From: Nitrosopumilus sp. LS_AOA | GTDB taxonomy: Archaea; Thermoproteota; Nitrososphaeria; Nitrososphaerales; Nitrosopumilaceae | DNA length: 64,000 bases | Assembly (NCBI GenBank): GCA_001543015.1 | Contig: LFLC01000010.1 | Span: 1 to 64,000 of the forward strand | Direction of reading: 5' to 3' | Shown here: piece after piece, positions 17,856 through 26,085 of the stretch | Numbering within the stretch: position 1 is the first letter of the stretch | Layout of the letters: each line of letters starts with the position of its first letter | Notes under the pieces: model-generated | Databases searched by the model: none | What the model saw: only the letters and a program-made list of their open reading frames with translations | Told to the model about the DNA's origin: nothing | Position numbers and translations under genes: made by a program

Positions 17856-18138
17856 ATGTGAGCTGGAGCACGACACGCTGCTACGGCAGAGGAAACTCCT
17901 CCCTCCATACAGGAAATGTGATCTGGAGATAGATAATCAGAGATGGTTGGCAACGGAACAGAAAAAAATCCAATATGGCGCACAATGATGGCAAAACCTG
18001 AGGTTTCCATAAAAGGAATGAAACAGACGACCCACATGGAGCAAAGCCAAACAGAACTCAAGGATCCTGTACCAAGTTCAGGTAGGCTGCAAAGCGAAAT
18101 ATCGTGAAAACAGAAGGAGGGTTACTCCCAGCACACAT
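17856..18138 (+). ncRNA. rnpB: RNase P RNA (archaeal)
   Basis: The catalytic RNA of RNase P, which trims tRNA 5' ends. The conserved region CR-I is GAGGAAACTCC at 17889-17899, and CR-V is ACAGAAGGAGGGTTA at 18110-18124. The ends pair as helix P1: ATGTGAGCTGG (17856-17866) with CCAGCACACAT (18128-18138), one mismatch. Its higher G+C than the surroundings also marks it as structural RNA. Exact transcript ends may differ by a few bases. Confidence 0.93.
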
Positions 18139-18142
18139 ATTA

Positions 18143-18149
18143 TTTTTTT
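18143..18149 (+). terminator. T-run terminator after RNase P RNA
   Basis: Seven T residues start five bases after the P1 helix, in a TATTATTTTTTTA context, which fits the archaeal T-rich termination signal. Confidence 0.45.
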
Positions 18150-18181
18150 AAAGGTAAAAAATGGAACTTATAGATATTTTT

Positions 18182-19564
18182 CTATAGTTGGCTAACTGCT
18201 TCTTTACAAACATCAGTGTTACATTGACAATCTGCACTGCATATGCAAGCGCCCTGCATTGCACAATCACATGCATAATCAGGATCACCACTATCTGCTT
18301 CGCATCCACATGCTTGATCTACCATAGTAGATGGGGTGGTTGGGGGCGGAGTACTTTGTGGAGGAGGACTTTGTTGTGAAGTCGCTTCATAAACACTTCT
18401 TGTTTGCTGATAACTAGAATCATCTTTTAATTGTGCTTCACCTCTGTTAGTTTGATAACCACCTGATGATGCACTGGTTTGTGTTCCTACTAATCTACCA
18501 GGATCAATTCCTGTTTGTTCTGATGAAACATTTTTGAGGGAACGACTACTATGAATGAAAAATCCTATACCTCCAATTGCAGCCATTGTGGCCATACCAT
18601 AAACAATCGTAACTGGAAATTCACCAGTTGAAGTTGTTGCATATCCTGCAGGGGATGTTGGAGTAATACCTGCAATTTCAACGCCATCTAAAACATCTAA
18701 TGCACCAAATCCAATTGCTGTAAGGGTTGCTTGATCAGATGACTGTACGCTTCTAACTGAATATTTTTGATCAGAAACAACATCGGCCTCAAAGACTCTT
18801 TCAACTTGTCTTCCTTCCCTTAGACTACTTTCACCCATAGTCCAACTAGATATAACAAATCCAGATATGGATTTATCTAATCCAAATGTTTCAGCATCAG
18901 ATGTAATTCCAGTTGGATCAAACAAAAAGTGCCAATTAGTCATTGGTTGCTCTAAAATAAAATCGGCATTAATTAGTGGTCTATTAAGAACATCTTCAGC
19001 TTCTGTACCAGCAAAGAAAGCAAATGCATCAGGTTCTTGAGATTTTATAATATTTAATGGAATGTTAATTTCAATACCGTCAATTATAATTTCATCATTT
19101 GTAGAAAGACCTCTCCAACCTAAATCAACAAGTGTTCGTTGTGAATCTTTAGTTATTACATAATTTGTGAGTGTGCCTTCAATAATCACTTTAAAATCAA
19201 CTGATGTGAGGATATTTCGTGCTTTAAGATGAAAATCATAATCTACATTCAAATCAGAAATTCTTGCCTGACTTCCATCTTCAGCAATTCGTTGATTTAA
19301 TGAATCCATGAGTTTTTGAACGCCAGGATTAGACATATCAGCAGAACCTGTTATGGTCCATTCATTTCCACGTAATGCATCAAATAGATTTCCACCGTCA
19401 TGATATTCAATAAAGATGGTTTTTTGATAATTCATTTTAAAAGGAGATTCATTAGAATTTGGGTTAATTTTTGCTTCTAATTGTGCTGCCCATACAGTAG
19501 AAGTACTAGTACCAATAATTATTATGCTAGCAATCAATATTGTCAAAATCAGAGATCTAGACAC
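18182..19564 (-). CDS. Exported membrane protein with Cys-rich cytoplasmic tail
   Basis: A 460-residue unrecognised protein. A signal peptide (residues 1-26, ending TVWA) leads into an extracellular beta-rich domain of about 280 residues. A membrane helix follows (about 316-338), then a polar, Gln/Ser/Pro-rich linker. The last 42 residues carry nine cysteines, eight of them in four CxC pairs (C419/421, C432/434, C440/442, C446/448) plus C453. With the N-terminus outside, this tail should be cytoplasmic. It resembles metallothionein-type metal binding, an inference from the CxC spacing. It is divergent from cofD. Confidence 0.72.
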   Translation of the reverse strand: MSRSLILTILIASIIIIGTSTSTVWAAQLEAKINPNSNESPFKMNYQKTIFIEYHDGGNLFDALRGNEWTITGSADMSNPGVQKLMDSLNQRIAEDGSQARISDLNVDYDFHLKARNILTSVDFKVIIEGTLTNYVITKDSQRTLVDLGWRGLSTNDEIIIDGIEINIPLNIIKSQEPDAFAFFAGTEAEDVLNRPLINADFILEQPMTNWHFLFDPTGITSDAETFGLDKSISGFVISSWTMGESSLREGRQVERVFEADVVSDQKYSVRSVQSSDQATLTAIGFGALDVLDGVEIAGITPTSPAGYATTSTGEFPVTIVYGMATMAAIGGIGFFIHSSRSLKNVSSEQTGIDPGRLVGTQTSASSGGYQTNRGEAQLKDDSSYQQTRSVYEATSQQSPPPQSTPPPTTPSTMVDQACGCEADSGDPDYACDCAMQGACICSADCQCNTDVCKEAVSQL

Positions 19565-19680
19565 GACAAAAATAAATATTTTTCAGTAATAAACGTATCC
19601 TAAAAATTTGATTCCACATAAATTTGAAAAAGTAATATGGAGTAACATATGAAGACTTTGTAATTCTAGAGGTATATGAT

Positions 19681-20601
19681 ATGATTACAGTTTTAGCAGG
19701 AGGAACCGGTTCAGTAAAAATAGTTAGAGGGTTTGTAGCTCAAGATTCTAAAGTTAATGTAATTACTAATGTTGGAGATAATTATTGGATGTATGGACTC
19801 TATGTATGTCCAGATATTGATACAATTGTTTATGGATTGGCTGATTTACTAGACCAAGAAAAAGGTTGGGGAATTAAAAAAGATACATTCAACTTTTTAC
19901 GTCAAATGGAAGTGTTTGGGGAAGAAACTTGGTTTAGAATTGGAGACAGAGATGCTGCAACTAATCTACTTAGAACAAACATGTTAAAAAATGGAAAAAA
20001 TCTAAGTGACATTACAAAATGGATGTGTAAGAAATTTGCAGTTACTGCAAACGTTATTCCAGTTACAGATAACACCATTGAAACAAGAATTACTACAAAC
20101 AAAGGAGAATTACACTTGCAAGAATACTGGGTAAAGTATAGAGGAATGGATAAAGTTGAAGGAATTCAATACATAGGTTCTGATAAAGCCCGTCCAAATC
20201 CTGAAGCAATAAATGCAATTCATGATGCAGATATAGTTATTTTAGCTCCAGGAAATCCATTGACATCGATTGGACCAATGTTACAAATTAAAGGAATTAG
20301 AAAAGAATTATCAAAAATTAAAAGAAAGGTTGTGGCAATTAGCCCATTAATTGGAGACAATGCAATTAGTGGTCCAGCAGCAAAATATATGCAGGCTGCG
20401 GGAATAGAATCAAACGCATATGGATTAGCAAAAATGTATTCAGATGTATGCTCTAACATTATAGTTGATACTAAAGATAAAGCACTAGTAAAGAAAATTC
20501 AGAGTTTGGACATGAGAGTTTTTGAAACAAAAATCACTATGAAAAATAAATTAGCAGAAGATGCATTAGCCAACTTTATCTTAAAACAAGTTCACGTGTA
20601 A
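19681..20601 (+). CDS. cofD: 2-phospho-L-lactate transferase (F420 biosynthesis)
   Basis: A 306-residue CofD, which joins the lactyl-phosphate (or equivalent) donor to FO to make F420-0. The N-terminal LAGGTGSVKIVRGF and the central APGNPLTSIGPML motifs are diagnostic, and the length is typical. The stop is followed one base later by the TTG start of cofC, so the two form an operon. The FO synthase genes are about 19 kb away at 39068. Confidence 0.95.
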   Translation: MITVLAGGTGSVKIVRGFVAQDSKVNVITNVGDNYWMYGLYVCPDIDTIVYGLADLLDQEKGWGIKKDTFNFLRQMEVFGEETWFRIGDRDAATNLLRTNMLKNGKNLSDITKWMCKKFAVTANVIPVTDNTIETRITTNKGELHLQEYWVKYRGMDKVEGIQYIGSDKARPNPEAINAIHDADIVILAPGNPLTSIGPMLQIKGIRKELSKIKRKVVAISPLIGDNAISGPAAKYMQAAGIESNAYGLAKMYSDVCSNIIVDTKDKALVKKIQSLDMRVFETKITMKNKLAEDALANFILKQVHV

Positions 20602-20602
20602 T

Positions 20603-21241
20603 TTGAAAATAGCAGCAATTATTCCTGTAAAGACTTTCTCTAATGCAAAAACACGTTTAGATTTATCTCCGCAAAAAATAGAAGGGTTATGTAAAATTAT
20701 GTTAGAGGAGATTTTACATATCATTTCCATATCTCCTCAAATTGAAAAAACAATCCTAGTAACAAAAGAGGAAAAAGCAATTGAGATTGGAAAAAAATTC
20801 AATGTAGTCATTATCAGAGATGAGAAAGAAGAAAGTGTCAACAGTGCAGTAGCACTGGCAGACAAATATCTTTTAGAAAATAAATTTGATGCCTCAATTG
20901 TGTTCCCACAAGACATACCATATATCAAAACTCAAGATATCGATTTTATGCTAAAATATATGGCTCAACCAAATTTTGCCATAATTATACCATCCAGAAG
21001 ATTTGATGGAACAAATGCCCTAGTAAGAATGCCAATTGATTTGATGAAGACACACTATGATGAAGATAGTTACAAAATCCATATGAATACTGCCAAAGAA
21101 CATACACTAAATGTTGCAATGGTTTTTGTAAAAAGAATCATGTGGGATGTGGATAACAAAGAAGATTTAGAATTTCTATTAGAGCAAAACGATAAACCAC
21201 AAATTGAAGCAAAAATCAGAGAACTTTTAGATTCAAACTAG
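20603..21241 (+). CDS. cofC: 2-phospho-L-lactate guanylyltransferase (F420 biosynthesis)
   Basis: A 212-residue CofC nucleotidyltransferase that activates 2-phospholactate (or a related acid) with GTP for CofD. The N-terminal AAIIPVKTFSNAKTRL is the typical nucleotide-binding start, and FPQDIPYI is the metal-binding segment. It starts with TTG directly after cofD. Confidence 0.93.
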   Translation: MKIAAIIPVKTFSNAKTRLDLSPQKIEGLCKIMLEEILHIISISPQIEKTILVTKEEKAIEIGKKFNVVIIRDEKEESVNSAVALADKYLLENKFDASIVFPQDIPYIKTQDIDFMLKYMAQPNFAIIIPSRRFDGTNALVRMPIDLMKTHYDEDSYKIHMNTAKEHTLNVAMVFVKRIMWDVDNKEDLEFLLEQNDKPQIEAKIRELLDSN

Positions 21242-21344
21242 GAAAAAATAATTTTAAAGATAACAAGATCATTAAACGCATTAAGTAGAATCTGCTAGAA
21301 TAACAGCGATTGTAATTAGAAATAGTTGTAATGATTTGATAGTA

Positions 21345-22334
21345 TTAGATCTTTAAATTGGATTCTCGTCTTGAAAATATTTTACTAATAACCAAAACAG
21401 AAACAGAAAATACACCAGATAGCAATAACAAAATTTCCAAAGAAGACATCAAAGAGTGAGAGAAGGCATCCTCAATTGAAATTAAATTAATTTGTGCAAT
21501 AAAATAAGCATAAGAAAATACAAAGTAATTAGTTGCCCAATGAATTAACAGTGAAGCCACAAAACCATATCGTAAATAGACCCATCCCAATATTATACCA
21601 CCAGCAGCAGCTTGTGCAAATTTACCCTCACTCCAAGAATCACCAAAAGCAATATGTGCAAATCCAAAAAGAATTCCAACAAAAACAATCAAGATAATTG
21701 CTTTTTTAGAATCATATATTTCCAAATTTGCAGGACGCCATAAGCATCTGAGAAAATATTTTGGAGAAGCATTACTAGAATATAGTGCAAAAAGAGGAAT
21801 TCCAATCAAAATTAAACGAAAACCAAATTCTTCTATCAGAGGTGCAAGAGTAATATAAAAAAATTGAATTAAATCATTATCACCAAGTGGCGGAACAGTT
21901 ACAATTCCAAATCCCTCTTGAATGAAATTAATTAATAATGAAATTAAAATTAAAATTGAAAGCCATTTTGTGATTCCAACCATGTAATTTGATTGATATT
22001 CAAATTTTCCAAAAGAGATTACTGATGAAAGTGATTTAAAAAATCCATGTTTTGGTCCAATTATTGAAATAGTAAAAAGAATAGCATAAAAAGTCCATAA
22101 AACAACAAAGACATCACCAATAGTAACATCAGTAGGCATTTGATACAATTCAGTTCCATGAAATAATTCTAAATGTGTTAAAGGATAATCATAATTGATA
22201 TCACCACCAATATCACTTTCAAAGACTAGAAAAATTCCAATTGGAAAAGATACTAAAAGTAAACCAAAAATTACAGATAATAATGCAGTGTAAGGAATTC
22301 CAAGAGCTTGTAAAATTTTATTTGAATTTTGCAA
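21345..22334 (-). CDS. CPBP-family intramembrane metalloprotease
   Basis: A 329-residue membrane protein with about eight helices. The glutamic intramembrane protease motifs are present: E168-E169-x3-R173 (IEEFGFR), F223-x3-H227 (FGFAH) and H265-x3-N269 (HWATN). Eukaryotic relatives process prenylated CAAX proteins; archaeal substrates are unknown. It begins seven bases after the eIF1-like gene on the same strand, suggesting co-transcription. Confidence 0.9.
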   Translation of the reverse strand: MQNSNKILQALGIPYTALLSVIFGLLLVSFPIGIFLVFESDIGGDINYDYPLTHLELFHGTELYQMPTDVTIGDVFVVLWTFYAILFTISIIGPKHGFFKSLSSVISFGKFEYQSNYMVGITKWLSILILISLLINFIQEGFGIVTVPPLGDNDLIQFFYITLAPLIEEFGFRLILIGIPLFALYSSNASPKYFLRCLWRPANLEIYDSKKAIILIVFVGILFGFAHIAFGDSWSEGKFAQAAAGGIILGWVYLRYGFVASLLIHWATNYFVFSYAYFIAQINLISIEDAFSHSLMSSLEILLLLSGVFSVSVLVISKIFSRRESNLKI

Positions 22335-22340
22335 TTTGTT

Positions 22341-22649
22341 CTAATGTAGTTCTATAGTATCTGCTGCAAAGCCCAGATTAATCAAAGTCTCTTTAATGGT
22401 ATCTCGATGATCACCTTGTAAAAAGACATAACCTTCTTTTGCAGTTCCCCCACATGCATATTTATTTTTGAGACTTTTTGCAACAGATTCTAAATTATTT
22501 AACTTAGGATCTAATCCCTCAATCATAGTACCTTTTTTCTTAAATCGTCTTGTTTCTAATCGAATTATTATTTTAGTACTGTCTTTGGCAAGTTCACCAC
22601 AAGCACACAAGTCTTCTGGAAGACCACAAGTATTACAAATTACTGCCAT
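22341..22649 (-). CDS. Translation initiation factor SUI1/eIF1-like
   Basis: A 102-residue SUI1-domain protein that helps select the start codon on the small ribosomal subunit. An N-terminal zinc knuckle (C5, C8, C15, C17) precedes the domain. The core contains the basic ETRRFKKKGT loop and the conserved KYACGGTAKEG and LQGDHRD segments. Length is standard for archaeal aIF1. Confidence 0.93.
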   Translation of the reverse strand: MAVICNTCGLPEDLCACGELAKDSTKIIIRLETRRFKKKGTMIEGLDPKLNNLESVAKSLKNKYACGGTAKEGYVFLQGDHRDTIKETLINLGFAADTIELH

Positions 22650-22753
22650 ACGTTCGAAATCACATCAATTTCACGCACTATTAAGCCTTGTTTGAATAGT
22701 AACAATCTATTAAAAATAAGGAGATTTTTTAGATAGAAAGTCAAAGAAAAGTT

Positions 22754-23086
22754 GTGACCGAAGATCTTACAAGAAAAGCTGCTGAAATGTTACTAAATGG
22801 AGCAACATTACTTAGTGATCCTTGTCCATATTGTAAAGGGGTAAGAGTGATGAAAGATGGGCATGCATTATGCATCAGTTGTGGTCGTGAACCTGAAAAA
22901 AAACAAGTTCCACAAAAAGACATACAACAATCAAAAAAATCACCATTAGAAGAGACATTGGATAAAAAAATGTTAGATCTTTCAAAAGAATTAGAGCAGG
23001 AAAAAGATCATGAAAAACAGCAAAAAATTCTAAAATCTATTAATTCAGTACTAGAAACAATAGAAAAAATCAAAGGAAAACAATAA
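22754..23086 (+). CDS. Autoantigen p27 (SSSCA1)-like zinc protein
   Basis: A 110-residue protein starting with GTG. The N-terminal half matches the Sjogren/scleroderma autoantigen 1 family: helix AAEMLLNGATLLSD, then C24-x2-C27 and C40-x2-C43 forming a zinc ribbon. The C-terminal half is a Lys/Glu-rich coiled coil. Molecular function is not established in archaea. It is followed at short range by the Sec61-beta gene. Confidence 0.85.
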   Translation: MTEDLTRKAAEMLLNGATLLSDPCPYCKGVRVMKDGHALCISCGREPEKKQVPQKDIQQSKKSPLEETLDKKMLDLSKELEQEKDHEKQQKILKSINSVLETIEKIKGKQ

Positions 23087-23118
23087 AGTTTTTATGTTAA
23101 AATTTGTCATGTCGAATT

Positions 23119-23283
23119 ATGAGTAGTAAGAAAGCAGCACCACTTCCAGCATCAAGTGGGGGGCTCATGAGATTCTTTGAGGATGAGACAAAAGGCTTCA
23201 AAATTGATCCAAGAATAGTGATATCAGTTCCAATTAGCTTAATTGTAGTTTCATGGGCAATTGACATATTTTTAGCTCCGTGA
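23119..23283 (+). CDS. secG: Protein translocase subunit Sec61-beta (SecG)
   Basis: A 54-residue tail-anchored protein. It has a polar N-terminus with SSGGLMRFFEDE, then FKIDPRIVI leading into a single membrane helix (about residues 33-51) and a very short outside end. This is the typical layout of the archaeal Sec61-beta subunit of the SecYE-beta channel. It sits between the p27-like gene and the DUF2070 gene, both on the same strand, with 7 bases to the latter. Confidence 0.85.
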   Translation: MSSKKAAPLPASSGGLMRFFEDETKGFKIDPRIVISVPISLIVVSWAIDIFLAP

Positions 23284-23290
23284 ACAAACC

Positions 23291-25036
23291 ATGGAAGATT
23301 CAGATGATGTTTCAAACATACACAATAGATTTTCCCTTACACTAGTTAATCCATCATCACATTATTTTTCTCTTGTAGGTTCATTATCAGTAGCTTTAGT
23401 AATTGTACTTTCAACATATTTGGGTTATTTGAATAATTTATCAATTAATGAAATGTTGTTTAGAATACCAGCAGTAATTGGAGTTTTAGTGGTATTACAA
23501 TTATTAGACAAGAGATTCTCAAAGAAAAAAGAATATTCAAAGTCATTACATTCATCTCTTTTTGGAAATATGTTATGGGTGGTAACTCTCTTGTTGGGAT
23601 TACTTGCAAGTGTTGTGTTATCAAAAGAAACATCAGTGTTTTTTATTACTTTTGGAATGATTCTTTTTGCAAGTTTTAGAATAGGAATTTACACTACAGT
23701 GTTGGGTGCAAGTCTCAAAAAAGCATTAGCCATTTGTTTCATTCAACCATTAGTAATGTTTTTGGTATTAATTCCACAAGATATGTGGTTTTCAATGCTT
23801 ACTGATCCGATTGCATTGGGATACGGAATATCATTTTTAATAATTGCGTGTTCATGGTCACTAGTTACAGATAGAGCTGGAAGGCCAGGAATGAAGAGTA
23901 CTCATAAAACTATTCAAGCATATTTGGCATCGCAAGGAAATGATTTTGATGATGCTGAAAAACTCATGGAGGAGCGCTCTAGTGAAACAAGTGTAACCAC
24001 ATCACAATTAAGATTGTCATCACCAAATGGCGATACAGAATTTAGAATGGTATTACCAGAGATACATCCAGGACCATATCATCCAGTAGGTGGAAGTAAC
24101 ATCCCATATTTGATTTACAAAAATTTATCTTCATCAGCAATGGTTATGCATAGTATTTCAGATCATGCACTAAATTTACCATCAAGAAATGAAGTTGAAA
24201 ATTATTTAAAAAATTTAGAAAACAGTACAGTAAAGGAAGAAGGGTTAAAATGTACAGAACCAGTAATAGTTCAAATAAACAAAGCTAGAGTTACAGGGGT
24301 ATTATTTGGAAATAATCCATTATTGTTTTTGTCATTATCTCCACATGGAATGGAGGATATTCCAAATTATATGAAAACAGAAATTGATCAATATGGAAAA
24401 AATAGAAATTATTCTAGAATGATGATAATTGATTGTCACAATGCAATGGGTGAGGAAATTTCCAAAGAAGATGGGGAAGATATGTTAAAAGCTGCAAAAT
24501 CTTGTTTGGATACTCTAATTACAAAAGATAGTTTTCCAATTGAGTTTGGGTATGAAAATTCTGATGATATGGATGTGTGGGCTGAAGATTTAGGTATGGG
24601 TGGAATTGGAGTTGTTTGTCTCAAAATAAATGAAAAAAAGTATTTTCTTGGATGGGCTGATGCCAACAATATGGAAAATGGGATAAGAGAGAAAATAATT
24701 AGTAATTTTTCAAAAGAAGGTTATCAATTATTAGAGATTTGTACATCAGATACACATTATGCAGCAGTTAAGCCTAGAAACAGAAATGGATACTACCAAT
24801 TGGGGTTAATCACAAATGCAGATAAACTCTCAAAATGGTTTTTAAAAATTGCAAAAAAATCAGAAACAACTACAACGTCTGCAAAATTTGAAATTTTAGA
24901 AAATGAAACTACAGTCAAAGTCATGGGAAAAGAAATCTATGAGGATTATTCAAAAGCCCTTGATAAATCTCTGAAAATCACCAAAATTTTTGTCTTGGGG
25001 TGTGTGTTGCTATTTGTTTCTAGTCTTTTCCTATAG
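23291..25036 (+). CDS. DUF2070-family membrane protein
   Basis: A 581-residue protein. The first ~190 residues hold six or seven membrane helices; the long soluble C-terminal part carries the conserved PEIHPGPYHPVGGSNIP segment of archaeal DUF2070, then a final membrane helix near the C-terminus (about 563-581). HPGP and later His/Asp clusters (DCHNAMG) look like a metal-dependent hydrolase site. That is inference; no function is established. The 3' end overlaps the convergent nuclease gene by 17 bases. Confidence 0.85.
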   Translation: MEDSDDVSNIHNRFSLTLVNPSSHYFSLVGSLSVALVIVLSTYLGYLNNLSINEMLFRIPAVIGVLVVLQLLDKRFSKKKEYSKSLHSSLFGNMLWVVTLLLGLLASVVLSKETSVFFITFGMILFASFRIGIYTTVLGASLKKALAICFIQPLVMFLVLIPQDMWFSMLTDPIALGYGISFLIIACSWSLVTDRAGRPGMKSTHKTIQAYLASQGNDFDDAEKLMEERSSETSVTTSQLRLSSPNGDTEFRMVLPEIHPGPYHPVGGSNIPYLIYKNLSSSAMVMHSISDHALNLPSRNEVENYLKNLENSTVKEEGLKCTEPVIVQINKARVTGVLFGNNPLLFLSLSPHGMEDIPNYMKTEIDQYGKNRNYSRMMIIDCHNAMGEEISKEDGEDMLKAAKSCLDTLITKDSFPIEFGYENSDDMDVWAEDLGMGGIGVVCLKINEKKYFLGWADANNMENGIREKIISNFSKEGYQLLEICTSDTHYAAVKPRNRNGYYQLGLITNADKLSKWFLKIAKKSETTTTSAKFEILENETTVKVMGKEIYEDYSKALDKSLKITKIFVLGCVLLFVSSLFL

Positions 25037-25655
25037 TTTTCATTTGATCAATATTTCCATAAAATTCATCAATAAATGAGGAGAATTGAAAAATTGGAAC
25101 TATTGGGACATTGTCAATAAAATTGATTTTATCTTGGTATAATGTTACAATTACAGGTACCGCAGTTGCACCCGGAGTTTTTTCAACATATTTTTTAGTT
25201 CTGTCAATCTGTTTTTTTACAGCATTAGTTAGAGAAGAAGTGCTATAGCGTTTCCAATGTTTACAATCAATCAAGATAGCAATTCCAAGTCGAATTCCAA
25301 TCACATCAATTTCCATTCGTGGTTTTGTTAAAATCATATTTTTTATTACAGCAAAATCTTTTGAAGATAAAATTTCAGCAGTTAATCCTTCAAAATCCCT
25401 CCAATCCAAAGCAATGGAAATATCATCAATTGGAAATCCATTTTCAAGTAAAGCAACTGCAATTTTTAGTTTGTCAGATACTTCAAAATAATAAAAATTA
25501 TCTTGTTTTGAACCAATATCATTTTTAATAAATTCATCTAAAATTGTTTTAGAGTCAATTGAATTAATTTTAGTGACTGCAGAAAAATCAGCAACAGAAA
25601 CACCACCAGGAATGATACCTTGTAGTCCAACAATCATGTTATGATTAACTTTCAT
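25020..25655 (-). CDS. Mrr-like PD-(D/E)xK nuclease-fold protein
   Basis: A 211-residue protein. The N-terminal ~80 residues look like a winged-helix domain. The C-terminal part has the restriction-endonuclease-like core: E94 (RDFEGLTAEIL), D117 (MEIDVIG) and D130-C-K132 (ILIDCKHWK). This is the arrangement of Mrr_cat nucleases. There is no methyltransferase or other restriction partner beside it, so a house-keeping DNA-repair or recombination role is as likely as restriction. Confidence 0.75.
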   Translation of the reverse strand: MKVNHNMIVGLQGIIPGGVSVADFSAVTKINSIDSKTILDEFIKNDIGSKQDNFYYFEVSDKLKIAVALLENGFPIDDISIALDWRDFEGLTAEILSSKDFAVIKNMILTKPRMEIDVIGIRLGIAILIDCKHWKRYSTSSLTNAVKKQIDRTKKYVEKTPGATAVPVIVTLYQDKINFIDNVPIVPIFQFSSFIDEFYGNIDQMKTIGKD

Positions 25656-25721
25656 CTACAATTTTTCATTGACATGCAGAATTTAGGTTTTAGGAGACAC
25701 AGATATTTCAGTATAGGTTGA

Positions 25722-25997
25722 TTAATTTTCATTTTCTCCTTCATGAATTAATTGAAGCTTTGATGTAAGAAAACTTTGGAATGTGATTTCCATAGGTGTT
25801 GATGAATGTGAAACAATGTTCTGACTTTGAATAATTTCTTTTTCCAATCGTTCCCTAATTACTTGATCATTTAAGATTTGGTGTTTTAATGAAATTGCTT
25901 GTTTTCTGTTTTTTGTGTATATTTGAATCCAACAATATCCAGTTTGACTATCATCAATTTCTATTTCAGTAATTTTCATATTATGATTAGTATACAT
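25722..25997 (-). CDS. Hypothetical protein
   Basis: A 91-residue soluble protein that I do not recognise. It has an N-terminal beta segment (MKITEIEIDDSQTGYCWIQIYT) and helical middle (KQAISLKHQIL). It is upstream of the nuclease gene on the same strand, about 65 bases away. A downstream in-frame ATG (codon 7, MKITEI) may be the true start. Confidence 0.55.
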   Translation of the reverse strand: MYTNHNMKITEIEIDDSQTGYCWIQIYTKNRKQAISLKHQILNDQVIRERLEKEIIQSQNIVSHSSTPMEITFQSFLTSKLQLIHEGENEN

Positions 25998-26085
25998 TTA
26001 CCTTTTAGGGTTTTAATTTTTTTTAGAAATTAGATTTTCAGAGGATTTGATATAGGTTTTATTACAAGCATCTAAAATTAAGAAT

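Noticed and set aside
17834-18061. 75-codon minus-strand open frame
   Set aside because: It lies wholly inside the RNase P RNA, whose conserved regions and terminal helix explain the sequence.
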